NCBI GenBank assembly: GCA_021234155.1
Contig: JAJEKV010000128.1
Location: 2,025,736-2,089,735 of the forward strand
Origin: Isoetes taiwanensis
Lineage: Eukaryota; Streptophyta; Lycopodiopsida; Isoetales; Isoetaceae
DNA length: 64,000 bases
Reading direction: 5' to 3'
The notes beneath the pieces were generated by a model. The model was not told the DNA's origin. It worked only from the letters and a program-made list of their open reading frames with translations, and made no database searches. Of this stretch, positions 12,099-22,270 are shown piece by piece (the first letter of the stretch is position 1; each line of letters opens with the position of its first letter). The position numbers and the translations under genes were made by a program.

Positions 12099-13008
12099 CG
12101 GCGTCAAGAGCTCCTCTTATGGCAAGCGGTTGTTCTTCACTTTGATAGATCCCCCTTTGTTGTTGTCAAAGTCGACCTTGGGTTTTGATGCGGTGATGAA
12201 GGATGGGGTGGTTGGCTCTTAGTGCTGGTTCGAGATGATATCCTTTTTGGAGTCTTTCTCACGAAGAGGAGCGTCGCCCAATCTTCTACTTGGCGGGAGT
12301 TATTTGCCTTCTTTCAAGTTCTCCGGAGATGTATCGCTTATTAGTCAATTCTTTGGTAATCGCGGTGGAGACAACGAGCGTGTTCTTTCTCTTGCAAAGT
12401 GGTGGCTCCGGTTCTCTATGTTACATATTCTATTGTTAGAAGTCCTCATTTTTTTGTTATCGGCACCATATCCTTTGGAACCTATGTGGATCCCCGTTAC
12501 GAAAATGAATGGGCTGATTACTTATCTAAGGTCCGTAGCTTTGATGAATTTTCCCTGTCTCCTGCAGTATTTCAGTGCTTGGAGCTGCGGTGGGGTCCCC
12601 ACCATGTTGACCGATTTGCTAGTCCCTCCAATGCTCTTCTACCTGTCTTTAACACTAAAGATGCTTATCCCCATCGCATCGCCCCAGATGCTTTCTCCTA
12701 TAATTGGCGGTTATTTAATAACTACTGTTTTCCTCCTCCCGCCTTAGTTCCAGAGGTGTTACATCATGCTCGCCTTTGTCACGCCAAGCTCACGCTGATT
12801 GTATTTTCATGGCCCTCTGCCCCGTGGTGGCCTTTACTAGCTAAGGACTCTTCCACATGGCAGCCTTTTGTTCGTGATGCTCTCTTCTTTCCCGAGTTCT
12901 CCTTTGCTCTGCTACCCTCTACATCCTCTTATATTGCTGGCTCCCGTCGCCATGTGGCATTGTTCGCCCTGCGGTGTGATTTTTCTCTTACTAACCATTT
13001 ATCTTCAT
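12099..13008 (+). pseudogene. RNase H and Ngaro/DIRS-specific C-terminal domain
   Basis: RNase H traces are VDLGF (12170s) and STWRELFAFFQVL (12280s, the conserved glutamate block), separated by shifts. From 12480 the frame opens again with ENEWADYLSK, the end of RNase H. It continues with the block characteristic of this retroelement order: WGPHHVDRFAS, DAFSYNWRLFNNY, PPALVPEVLHHA and WPSAPWWPLL. A stop at 13008 ends it. The region removes the RNA template in the family. Here it is broken into at least three frames, so activity is excluded. Confidence 0.75.
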
Positions 13009-13241
13009 AATATGTTTTATTGATACTTCATTCAAATATTATCTTATGGGAGGAGTTTTTTCGTTAGGTTCTAATGGTTGGTTTTGATTATTGCAATAAT
13101 TCTTACGTATGTTTTAGCATAAATCTCTATTATGGGATATATGTCACACTCTGCTAATGGTTTATGCTTGTAAGAGTCCATGTTGTGCATGTTGGAGTCG
13201 ATCTTATTCATAGTTCTGATGTTTCTTTGATGGCTTTTCAG

Positions 13242-14298
13242 ATATCTTCCCATGTTACGATCATTCCTCTGCATCCTTTATGGGCTTGGTCTTAGTCTCT
13301 ATCCTTCAGTCTCGTGCTACTTCCACTTTGTTAAGTTACTCCTCTGCCTGGCTACATTTTCGCGGGTGGTGTAGGTCTCATGAGGTTCCAGCTTTGCCAG
13401 CATCCTCCTTGCATGTGGCTGCCTTTCTTTCCACCTTAGTCTCTAGTCGACGTAGCTCAGCCTCAGTAGGAGTTGCCGCTGCATCAATTGCATTCTTCCA
13501 CAACCTGATCAATGTTCCTTCCCCTTGTGCTACCCCGCTTCCTATCTTAGTCCGCCGGTACCACGCCTGTAGAAGAACACGGTCTCGCTTACCTCTTGCG
13601 GCATCCCATGTTAAGCCAAATCATTACATTGCTTGCCCATCCGCATGCCGATTGGCGTAGCCTCATGAAAGCCTCTCTGGTCACGATTTGCTTTGCGGGT
13701 TTTCTTCGTATTTCTGAGGCCCTTCACTTAAATTGGCGTGATCTCACCTTTTTTCCGGACCATGTCCTTTTGATCATTCGGAAATCTAAATGTGATCAAG
13801 GCTGCTAGCGTTTGCTAGTCGGGATACTATTGATAATTGCCCGTACTTCCTCTCCCATACGCGGGTGGTTTGATTTCGTTGTTGCAGCGTTTGCTAGCTT
13901 ATGAGTTGTTGCTTTCGTACTATTGATCCACGAAGGGCCCCTTTTCCTTTCGTGTTTGTCTTCTCCTCCGCCACTTTTTGTAGCAATATCTTGTCTTCCA
14001 AAATGTATCTAATGATAACCGCTCATATACCGGTGGTTATAAATGTACAAGAAATAAGTAAAGCCTCATATTTTTTTAAGGTTAACGTGATGACTATAGA
14101 TCCCCATCACATTTTTTGGCACCCATGCGGTAACCATTCATTGGAAAGTGGGGCGCCAATGGTGGTGCCGCATTTGCCCTTCTATTGGAGGCTGCGTCTA
14201 TCCCGCCCCGAGGGGTTGTTGGCTCTCATGGGCGTTGGCGCTCGGTATCTTCCCACTTTCGCTACATTCGATCACGACATCAAGATCGTCTCTCATAG
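13242..14298 (+). pseudogene. Tyrosine recombinase of the Ngaro/DIRS element
   Basis: The stretch begins after a CTTTTCAG at 13234-13241. The N-terminal half reads SILQSRATSTLLSYSSAW and GWCRSHEVPALPAS, a typical SAM-like DNA-binding domain. After a shift comes LVTICFAGFLRISEAL, containing the first catalytic arginine. Near 14135-14190 a further frame has HSLESGA then GGAAFALLLEAASIP, which corresponds to the H-x-x-R box with the arginine read as glutamate. A third frame ends GRWRSVSSHFRYI (about 14232-14270), with the conserved tryptophan and the candidate nucleophilic tyrosine. The order of motifs is right and the length is normal. Three or more shifts make it non-functional. In this class the enzyme integrates a circular DNA copy. 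Confidence 0.75.
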
Positions 14299-14341
14299 TA
14301 TCACGCAATCTTGGTCTTTGAGGTAGGTTCCTCTTAAATCC

Positions 14342-14378
14342 GCCGTATATGTGTGTTGTAGGACCCATCCTAGGAATG
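14342..14378 (+). repeat. Split direct repeat B1
   Basis: A 37-bp sequence starting GCCGTATATGTGTGTTGTAG and ending AGGAATG is identical to 21471-21507. It directly precedes and overlaps the A2 copy by AATG. Confidence 0.88.
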
Positions 14379-14547
14379 CCATGGTTCTATTGCATAAGCA
14401 ATAGAACCATCATTCACTGGATGAGGGCGATCTTCCAACCTTTCTCTTCAGGTTTTCTCTATTTATAGGTTCATGTCTCTCTTTAGCCTTTCCATCGGCG
14501 TTCTCTTGGTTGTTGTTGGTCTTGCCTTAGTCTTCTAGCCTCCCACC
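14375..14547 (+). repeat. Split direct repeat A2
   Basis: Internal copy of A1 with the same 30-bp palindrome (14381-14410). Similarity stops near 14547, 35 bp before the gypsy LTR sequence. Confidence 0.88.
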
Positions 14548-14582
14548 TCACCCTCCTATAACAGTCTTTCTTTGCCCCACGA

Positions 14583-14871
14583 TGTTGGGGTGGTATAGAG
14601 CCAAATTATCACTGTATATCTGGGGATATACACACATCTGCAGCGTGCTAGATTTTTGCGTATGCATTATGGTGTGCGGTGGGATTATCATGAGAGTATT
14701 ATCCGAGAGAGAGAAGAAGCGGAGGGGCGGTGTATTGAGAGAGTATTTTGATTGATCTAGCTATGGAGATGATGATTACAGCGGTGTTGTGCATTGCCTT
14801 GTTACATTAGATTGAGCTTGGATTGTTGGATTTTTCATCCTTCTTGCAAGGTTAGAGTCCAGGCTCTAACA
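14583..14871 (+). repeat. 5' LTR of gypsy element (possibly 5'-truncated)
   Basis: It starts TGTTGGGGTGGTATAG and ends AGGCTCTAACA. It aligns to 20574-20861 over its full length with scattered substitutions and small indels. The following bases, ATTTGGCTACCACTTACGG, may be the primer-binding site but do not match the common initiator-Met sequence. Confidence 0.85.
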
Positions 14872-15044
14872 ATTTGGCTACCACTTACGGTGGGAACCTG
14901 GACCATTGATCGGCAAAATTTCCATTGGAAAAGGAGTTGTTACCATTGGTATTGGTGATGGAAAAGAAGCGGCACCATTGAGAAAGGAGCAATTTCTTGG
15001 GTGAAGGGATTTTGCCGTAATTGATTTAATGGAGTAAAATTTGA

Positions 15045-16500
15045 CAAGGGAGCATAGTTTTATGCCCAAGGGAAGTAAGAAGGATATCCCACCAAGCTCT
15101 ATCGTAACAAGAAGGGGGGACCCAGGTGAGTCAATCTTTGGGCTCAAAATTGCATCAAGATTCAATTTCGTTTTCAGATTGGGGGAGAGATCGGGGTCTA
15201 GTTCGAGATCCGGGGAGGTTTTGATTCCATTTTACCGATCTAGAAGGTAATCCAATTTCGTTTTTCAAATTGTGGGAGATTCAATTTCGTTTTCCAATTT
15301 CAAACCCAAGAAGAAGCGAGATGCATTTGTATTACCACCTATGGTATGGGGTTTTCGGGACAATGGGGATTCAAAGTTTGATGATCTGGTGGATCGGGAT
15401 CCTTTGAAGCATATTGTGAAGTTTGAGAGGTATTGCCCGGCAATGTAAGTTCTACCATTTGGTGATTATTTGCTTTGGTTTCATAGTTCTTTGCAAGATT
15501 GATTGGAGGAATGGGCACAAACTCGACCCGGATACCATGACATATCAGAATTAAAGGAAGCATTCATTGCTAATTATCAAGAAGTCCATGGTAAGGATAA
15601 GACTATGGAAAGGTGGACAAATTTCACACAAAAAGGAAGATGAATCAATTAGAGTATAATCGGGCCGGTACATTGCGGTTCTCAAAGCCGTGGTTCATTG
15701 GAAGATTGCAAGGAATGATGAAATGGATATCAATGGTATGTGAAGGGGCTGAACGAGCTATTGCTCATAAGGTGAAGGCTAAATGACCTACCACATTACT
15801 AGAGGCACAAAAGTATGCTCTCAAGGTGAAGATAAAAGTGGGGATACATTCATGAAGTTGCTGCTCAGAGCATAAAAGCGGAGGATATTGCAGCCAAGAT
15901 TTCTAAGCTTACAATTGGTGAGAAGCCAAGGAGGTGCAGTTTATTACTTGTGAATATTGTGGGTCTATTGGGCATTTCGATACTACATGTAGATTGCTGA
16001 AATTCTGCTCAAGATGCCAAATCAAGGGCCATAATGATCAAGAATGTAGGAGAAGAGATTCTTTGAGAGGGCCAATCCGGTATTTCTTTGTTATGCAACA
16101 AGCACCATCTATTCCTATTCAACCAATGCAAGCGGCACCTATCATACCACAAGTTCCAATGATGCCACAAGCTCCAATTGCCCAACAAGTTTCAATGGGT
16201 TCCACACCAATGGTGCAGCCAAAACAGGGATGGTATCCAAGTAAGGCTCATTTGTATTGCAAGTTATGTGATAAATTCAAGCATGATGAGACTACTTGTT
16301 GGAAAATCCATGGGAAACGAATGGGCAACAACAAGTATCCACCAAAGCAGCAAGTGTTTGAATCAATACCTCTTCCTAATAATGATGTTCGCATTCAAGA
16401 TGCAAAAGTACATTGATAATCCTCAAGTTAAGGCTCTTATTGAGGAACTTAAGAAGAAAGAGAAGGGCAAAATCAGTAGTAAATTGTGGATTTGTTGAGG
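15045..16500 (+). pseudogene. gag: gag of gypsy element
   Basis: The capsid part (about 15250-15930) is spread over frames with stops. From 15934 an open stretch of 160 codons begins with two zinc knuckles in tandem, C-E-Y-C-x4-H-x4-C and C-S-R-C-x4-H-x4-C. A glutamine/proline-rich linker (IPIQPMQAAPIIPQVPMMPQ) follows, then a third knuckle, C-K-L-C-x4-H-x4-C (16257-16300). Three CX2CX4HX4C motifs identify a nucleocapsid that packages element RNA. The frame ends at 16416 and continues in another frame to about 16500. Confidence 0.8.
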
Positions 16501-16659
16501 GTGGAGCATGACCCATTTCAGCAAGAAGAGGAGATTGGAGAAGTAAATGCGGTTACAAGATCACAAAAGGTGGTGCAAGAACCAAGAGTAGTGCCAATTC
16601 AGGAGAAGACTAAGACCTCTTTTCCAAAGGCTTTGAAGGGGCGGTATCGACACCTAAGA

Positions 16660-17420
16660 AGGTGCAATTCAATGTGCTACCCACAAAGCAGTTTAGGTCT
16701 ATAGAAGAAAATCAGCCCATAGTGATGCCTCCTATGGTGGATGAGGAAATTCAAAATGAAGATGATGTGATCAGCCAAGTTTTGGCCACTAAAGTTACAC
16801 TTACTCTTGAGCAATTGATGCATTATTCTCCAAATTTGTTGCAAGAGTTAGGTGGAAGAACAAAATCGAAATTTCGATTGCAACAAATCATATCAAATGA
16901 CACCGGCGAGGAGAATGGAGCCACCGGCCCGGCAATCAAGGATCCTGGGCCATTTCTTTGTGATGTGAGTATTAATGGATATCTAATCAAAGAGGCTAAC
17001 ATAGATCTGAAAGGGTGGAGTGAATGTAATGCCTTACCACATAATGCTTCAAGTTGGATTGAAAATGATGGAACCGAGCAACTATGATGCTCAAAGCATT
17101 CAATCAAATGAAGGTGCAGCCTATGGGAGTCATAAAAATGTTTTTATGCAAGGTGTATGAGGTGGAAGCGATCTTGGATTTCATGGTTTTGAAATTTCGG
17201 AGAGTGTGCATCTTTGAAACTTATACTTTGTTCTTTGAGTGGGTACATGGTTGAATCTTGGTACAAGCTGGAACTTCATGGAGGAAGCGTGAAATGAATA
17301 TCTTTCAAAGGGAACACAAAGGTTACTATAGATCATCCTCGAAATCAGCAAAAGGTACCTTTCTTTGCAATCCTTCTTTGAGCAGCCCTTGAGTTAGAAA
17401 TCAAGCAAAGAAAGAATGCT
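16660..17420 (+). pseudogene. Linker and protease region of gypsy pol (degenerate)
   Basis: Open pieces (16662-17087) carry an acidic linker and FLCDVSINGYLIKEANID, a candidate protease N-terminal strand. A clear D-S/T-G-A active site is not readable, although EAILD occurs near 17170 in a shifted frame. Placement between gag and RT fits a protease, but the motif evidence is weak. Confidence 0.4.
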
Positions 17421-17821
17421 ATGGTGTCGGGGCGACAAGGTCTTAGTTGTTTTCATGTCTTGGAAGTGGGTGACAAGGAAGATAAGACTTTGTACAAGTG
17501 GTTAAAAGGTACCCAAATTTCAGAAATATATCATTTACAGCAGCAAGTTGCAGATAAGTATCTCCAAAGATTTGAAAGTATTGGTGAAGGTGAGTTACAA
17601 GAGACTCTTGTACACATGCAAGAGGAGTCCATTCAAAGACCCATTAGGGAGAGTTTACTTCAGCAAGAAATTGATAAAGATCAAGTAGCGATGCTGATTT
17701 TGACATCAAGCATGGATGGGGTAAACGAAATCAGCCCACTATACAAGGACAAGCGGCTTGGTGGTATGCGCATTATACGGAGGATGAGGTAAATCGAGAT
17801 CAGTCCATATTCACCCACCGG

Positions 17822-18046
17822 TCATTCTGAGTCATCACATGCACCAAATTCATCACAATCATCACATCCACCACATCCATTACGGTCACCCGCGGTCATC
17901 AGCATCACCACATTCACCACAATCACCACAGTCACCACCGTCACCACATTTCTGATCACCACGGTCATCACCTACACCACATTTATTACAGTCACCACAT
18001 TCGTCACCACCACACTCACCACATTCATTCGGTCACCACATTAGGT
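17822..18046. repeat. Imperfect (TCACCACAT/TCACCACAG) repeat inside gypsy pol
   Basis: About 220 bp are made of degenerate 9-mer words such as TCACCACAT, TCATCACAA and TCACCACAG. They lie between the protease-linker part and the RT. In frame they would read as Ser-Pro-Pro-His or Thr-rich repeats. Such tracts are unusual in a pol gene and may be a secondary expansion. Confidence 0.7.
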
Positions 18047-18089
18047 CAAGAACATTAATATTTCTCAAGGAAATCAAGAAGAATTGGTT

Positions 18090-20275
18090 ACTATTGGAGG
18101 AGATCTTACTCAAGAGGAGGAACCGCGATTTGATATCTTTATTAAGAGAATTGGGGATGTTTTGGCAAGAAATTACAAAAGAATTGAAAGGCATTCCACG
18201 AGAGGTTGTAGTGCATACCATTGATTTGAAACAAGGATCAAAACCAGTCCAACAAGCTCAAAGGCGAATGAGTCCGGCAATAGAGGAGCAAGTAAAGGCT
18301 GAAGTTATGAAGCTTTTTGGGGCGGGGATTTATTGTACCGGTGCCAAATTCAGATTGGATCAGTTCTATTGTACCGGTGAGGAAGCCAAATAACTCAATC
18401 AGAGTATGCATTGATTACAGGGATCTCAACAAAGCTACCAAAAAGAGATCATTTTCCTACACCATTCATAGACACTTTATTGGATATTGTTGCGGGAAAT
18501 CAGGCCTATTCTTTCTTGGATGGTTACTCGGGATATAATCAGATCCAAATTTATCCACCACATCAAGCAATGACGGCTTTTGAACACCTTTTGGCATCTA
18601 TGCTTACAAGGTATTACCTTTGGCCTCACAAATGCTCCGCCACATTTGTGAGCTATGACATATGCTTTTCATGATATTTTAGACTTTTTGAGAGTCTTTA
18701 TAGATGACTTAGCGATATTTTCGAATCAAGAAGGGATCACTTGGATCACCTCAGAAAAAGTTCTTGAAAGATGCGATTGTATGGCATAAGTTTGAATCTG
18801 CTAAGTGTATTTTCTTCACTAGAGGAGGAAAACTATTGGGCAATTATGTTTGAGAAAAGGGATTACAAGTGGATCATGGTAAGATTGCAGCCTTGAGAAG
18901 GTCAAACCACCTACAAATGTATCACAAGTGAGAAGCTTATATGGCCAACTCAGTTTTAGTAGGAGGTATTTAGCAATTTTGCTAAAGTAACCTTGACCAC
19001 TTGTGGATTGTATGAAGCAAAGGGCAGAATTTTAGATGGAAGGAGGATGCTCGGGGAAGCATTTGAATGGTGCCTTGGACAACTGAAAGAGAGAACTTTG
19101 CTGATTCCTCCAAGAATGAGTGAGCCATTTCATTTATTCTTTCTGGTTTGGGAGCAAGCTTTGGCTGTCACACTATGTCGAGAAAAAATCAGCAAAAGCA
19201 TTATGATGTGAATTACTATGCTAGCAGGTTGTTAACTCCACAAGGCGAGAAATGGACTCATGTGGAGCATCTTGAGTTGGCATTGAAGTGGGCCTTGAAT
19301 AAATTTAGACATTATCTTCTTCCTTCACAATGGAATTCAGCAAATGTACGGTATGTTTACATTCATATGGATGTGAACCCATTGCCATGCATTTACAACA
19401 AGGCTTGCCCAAGATCCTAAGTTTACAAGATGGGCTCTTATCATACAAGAATTTGAGTTGAAGTATGTTAAGATGGCTCAAGGAGCTCATAATCCAAGTG
19501 CCTATTTGAGTAGTGGTGCTGAAATAGAAGAGGAAACAGACCAGCCAATAGCAGTTCCGGATAATGGAGTATTACGGGGGTTCATTGAGACCGTGGATCT
19601 TTGGTATGCCAATATATACAGGTATTTACAAGATCAGACTTATCCTTCATCATTTTCAAAGCAACAAAAGCATGCTCTTAGAGTACAAGCATTTGGGTAT
19701 GTGGTGCATGAAGCTATTCTTTATAAGAGGACTATGGAAGGTCTCTTATTAAGGTGTGTTGCTGGTCAACAAACTCATGATTTGTTGCAGCAAGCACATG
19801 ATTGTCGGGGCATTTTGCAGCCAGAACCACAGCCTAGGAAGATCCTTCAAATCAAGTGCATAATAGGATGGATGATTTGCTGCAATTGGAAGAGATGAGA
19901 CAAGAAGTGAGACTTCAATATGAGGCATAAACAGAAAGTAAAGCTTATCAAAGACAAGTTACAGGTTGTCAATCCATTTGAGGAAGGGCAATTGGTGTTG
20001 TGCAGGACCACTAAGAAGCATCTATCCAAATTTCAAAGCCCATGGGAAGGCCCATTTCTGATTGATAAAGAGGTACCAGGTGGGGCTTTCTACTTGATGA
20101 CTCGTAAGGGGAATTGTTGCTTAATCCCAGAAATGGCAAGGATCTCGAGGCCTTATTTTGAAAGAGAAGTGCTTTTCCGAGGCATTCAGATTTGGCATAG
20201 CTCCAATTCTGAGAGAATTTTTTGGAAACTTTTGGGTTACAACAGGTCGTTTTTCTGTAAAAACAGGTGGTGACA
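18090..20275 (+). pseudogene. pol: RT, RNase H and integrase remnants of gypsy pol
   Basis: RT: VHTIDLKQGSKPVQQAQRRM, then IRVCIDYRDLNKATKK, FLDGYSGYNQI (18515-18550) and the active-site box VFIDDLAIFS (about 18694-18723). RNase H: the Y-A-S-R-L-L-T-P block (19215-19240) and THVEHLELALKWALNKFRHYLL. Integrase: an N-terminal zinc-binding part near 19700-19810 (LLRCVAGQQTHDLLQQAHD), then directly a C-terminal part with FQSPWEGPFLI (20032-20065), the GPY/F-like fold. The DDE catalytic core expected between about 19810 and 19900 is absent. Frames change at least eight times. The family copies RNA to DNA and integrates it; this copy cannot. Confidence 0.8.
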
Positions 20276-20573
20276 GTTCCATAATACTTCATCTATCCTA
20301 CATCAAAAGATGTGTTTCGGCGATACGAATCCAACGAGCTATGGTGCAGGTCAAGCGGAGATCCGGAACTCAAGATATCAGCTTTTCAAAGTTTGCCACA
20401 GTTACAAAGACTCTGTTTCGTCACTGTCAATTTCCAGTTTGTTTGTATCAGTCATTTGGATTTGAGGAGGGTGTAAATGGGTCATTTGGGGACATGTCCC
20501 AAGGACCATAGTAGTATGTTTTGTTGTGGGTTCTCCGCCACGGAGTGGCACATTTTCCCACTGTGGTCGCCAC

Positions 20574-20861
20574 TGTTGGGGTGGTATAGGAGACCGTATA
20601 CCGTATATGCAGGGATATACACACATGCACGCGTGCTAGATTTTTGCACGTATGCATTATGGTGTGCAGGTGGGATTATCATGAGAGTATTATCTGAGAG
20701 AGAGAAGAACAGAGGGACGGTGTATTGAGAGAGAGTATTTTGATTGATCTAGCTATGGAGATGATGATTCTGTGTGTTGTGCATTGCCTTGTTCTGTTAG
20801 ATTGAGCTTGGATTGTTGGGTTTTTCATCGTTCTTGCAAGGTTAGAGTCCAGGCTCTAACA
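20574..20861 (+). repeat. 3' LTR of gypsy element
   Basis: It is a copy of 14583-14871. A purine run GAGGAGGG followed by TGTAAATGGG lies about 100 bp further upstream (20464-20481). That run would be a normal polypurine tract plus LTR start, so the true 3' LTR may begin near 20472. Confidence 0.82.
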
Positions 20862-21470
20862 CCTGAGTAGTCATTAGTATCCTGATTGTTTTCCCCAATT
20901 TCTAGGGAAGGTCAGTTTTTATGGTATTTTGCATGTTGTTTTGGCATAATTGTGCTTGGTTCTCTAGCGTAGTCTTGTGACTTCTAGGAATACTTGATCT
21001 TGTTTCTTTTTCTCTCAGTGGCAACGTGAGCCTCCGGGAGGCAAGACCATTTGGTGGTCTCCCATGCACCTTTTTGGAGTTTGCACCAATTGGTCGTTGG
21101 TTTTTTTAGCCTTTTTCAATCCGGGCGTGGTCCTGCGACCTCCGTCCCCACATTTTTCTTATCCGCTTCGGCTATGTATCATATATCTCGTCCCTACTAA
21201 GGGCCGCTAACCTTCTAATGTCCGGGCGGTCTCAATTTTGTAGGTTGGTCTGGTGTTGGCGGCATTTCTACAGGTCTTCTCACCTTTGCATCGACCAAGT
21301 GGCAGATAGACCAATTTTTATGTTGTATTTTTTAGTATCATCATGCTCTCGATGATTGTCTAGTTTCGGAGCATTTAAAGTTCATATTTCCAAAATTTAT
21401 CTACCCCTAGTGAGGGATCCATTTGTACTCAATGTTTTTTCAAAGCTCAATGAGAACACCACTTCACTTG
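20862..21470. other. Tyrosine-recombinase element DNA between gypsy insertion and B2
   Basis: About 610 bp without a recognisable gene. It is T-rich on the plus strand and similar in style to the element's own leader. It belongs to the element because B2 follows it. Confidence 0.5.
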
Positions 21471-21507
21471 GCCGTATATGTGTGTTGTAGGACCCATCCT
21501 AGGAATG
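21471..21507 (+). repeat. Split direct repeat B2 (right end of element)
   Basis: It is identical to B1 over 37 bp up to and including the terminal AATG. After that the sequence diverges (CCATGG at B1/A2, TGCTACC here), which fixes the right boundary. Confidence 0.88.
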
Positions 21508-22270
21508 TGCTACCATATTGCAATGCACTCCACACAATTGATTGTACATTGTTCTCAAATGCACATCGGAATTACTTGAAATATTATTGCAACAGCCAAG
21601 AAACTTTGATTACCCTTACAGCAAAATGAATAAGCCCGATGGAGAATGAAATTCAGGATGTCTTCTCGTGATCGGATCGATGGGATCTGATCAAGACGCG
21701 CCGAGATCAATATTCATTGCACGAAGCTCGAAGAGCATTCTCATCGACTGTTCCTTCGATTATATTGATTTTTTGTAGGGCAAGCGGTTCTTGTAGCCCT
21801 CCCGAATTGGCCTTTCGGTTTTACGTATTCAAAAAGAATTACTCATTGTCATTGGTCAAATTAATAGAAAGCTATTACCTACGCCATAGATCGATTCAGA
21901 GTCGCGTGATCGCTTTTCCGAGCTCCACGGTCCGGCGACCAAATTGATGCAATTCTTCGCCAAAATACGAAGGAAAACTAGAGAATTCCTTCTGGATTTG
22001 GGTGAGGATTGACATCAAAACTAAAGTCAAATGCCCTCCAAAGCTTTGGCCCAATTGAGGCATTCTTGAGGTGTCCCTTCGAAGCTACTCCTTGTAGCTT
22101 CGGGTTGATGGGAAGGTGGGGGGAGGAGGGATTTGGGCGAATGAGTAAAACAACAAGTAATAATGACGTTTACTGTGTTGAGTTTGCTCGAGAAGGTTAG
22201 GTTAAAGGTTAGTTCGTGGGGGCTTTTTGCCCATACCTGCGGGTTGGTACCAACTAAAAAATCCAAATTT
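21508..22270. other. Flanking DNA, no gene seen
   Basis: Short open stretches occur on both strands. None carries a motif I recognise. The first part is probably the other half of the repeat into which the tyrosine-recombinase element inserted. Confidence 0.35.

Larger units (their letters stand above)
14583..20861 (+). mobile_element. Ty3/gypsy LTR retrotransposon (defective)
   Basis: Two near-identical terminal repeats of about 288 bp bound a gag gene with three CCHC knuckles and a pol region with RT, RNase H and pieces of integrase in the usual gypsy order. Both LTR copies end CTCTAACA. No exact target duplication is seen (CACGA at left, CCTGA at right). The element lies between A2 and B2 of the tyrosine-recombinase element and so is younger than it. 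The many stops in gag and pol, and the missing integrase core, show that it can no longer move by itself. Confidence 0.88.
7255..21507 (+). mobile_element. Ngaro/DIRS-type tyrosine-recombinase retrotransposon, interrupted by a gypsy element
   Basis: The element is defined by split direct repeats: A1 (7255-7428), B1 (14342-14378) abutting A2 (14375-14547), and B2 (21471-21507). Between A1 and B1 lie, in order, a proline-rich gag-like gene, an RT/RNase H with the C-terminal region typical of this order, and a tyrosine recombinase. That is the Ngaro/DIRS gene order; no DDE integrase is present. The tetranucleotide AATG occurs at the left end, at the B1/A2 junction and at the right end. This is what recombinase-mediated insertion of a circular intermediate without target duplication would leave. 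A Ty3/gypsy element occupies 14583-20861; without it the element is about 8.0 kb. All genes carry shifts, so it is dead. Confidence 0.85.

Noticed and set aside
17822-18046. Regularly spaced repeats suggestive of a CRISPR array
   Set aside because: Units are degenerate 9-mers without unique spacers, inside an LTR retrotransposon of a plant genome.
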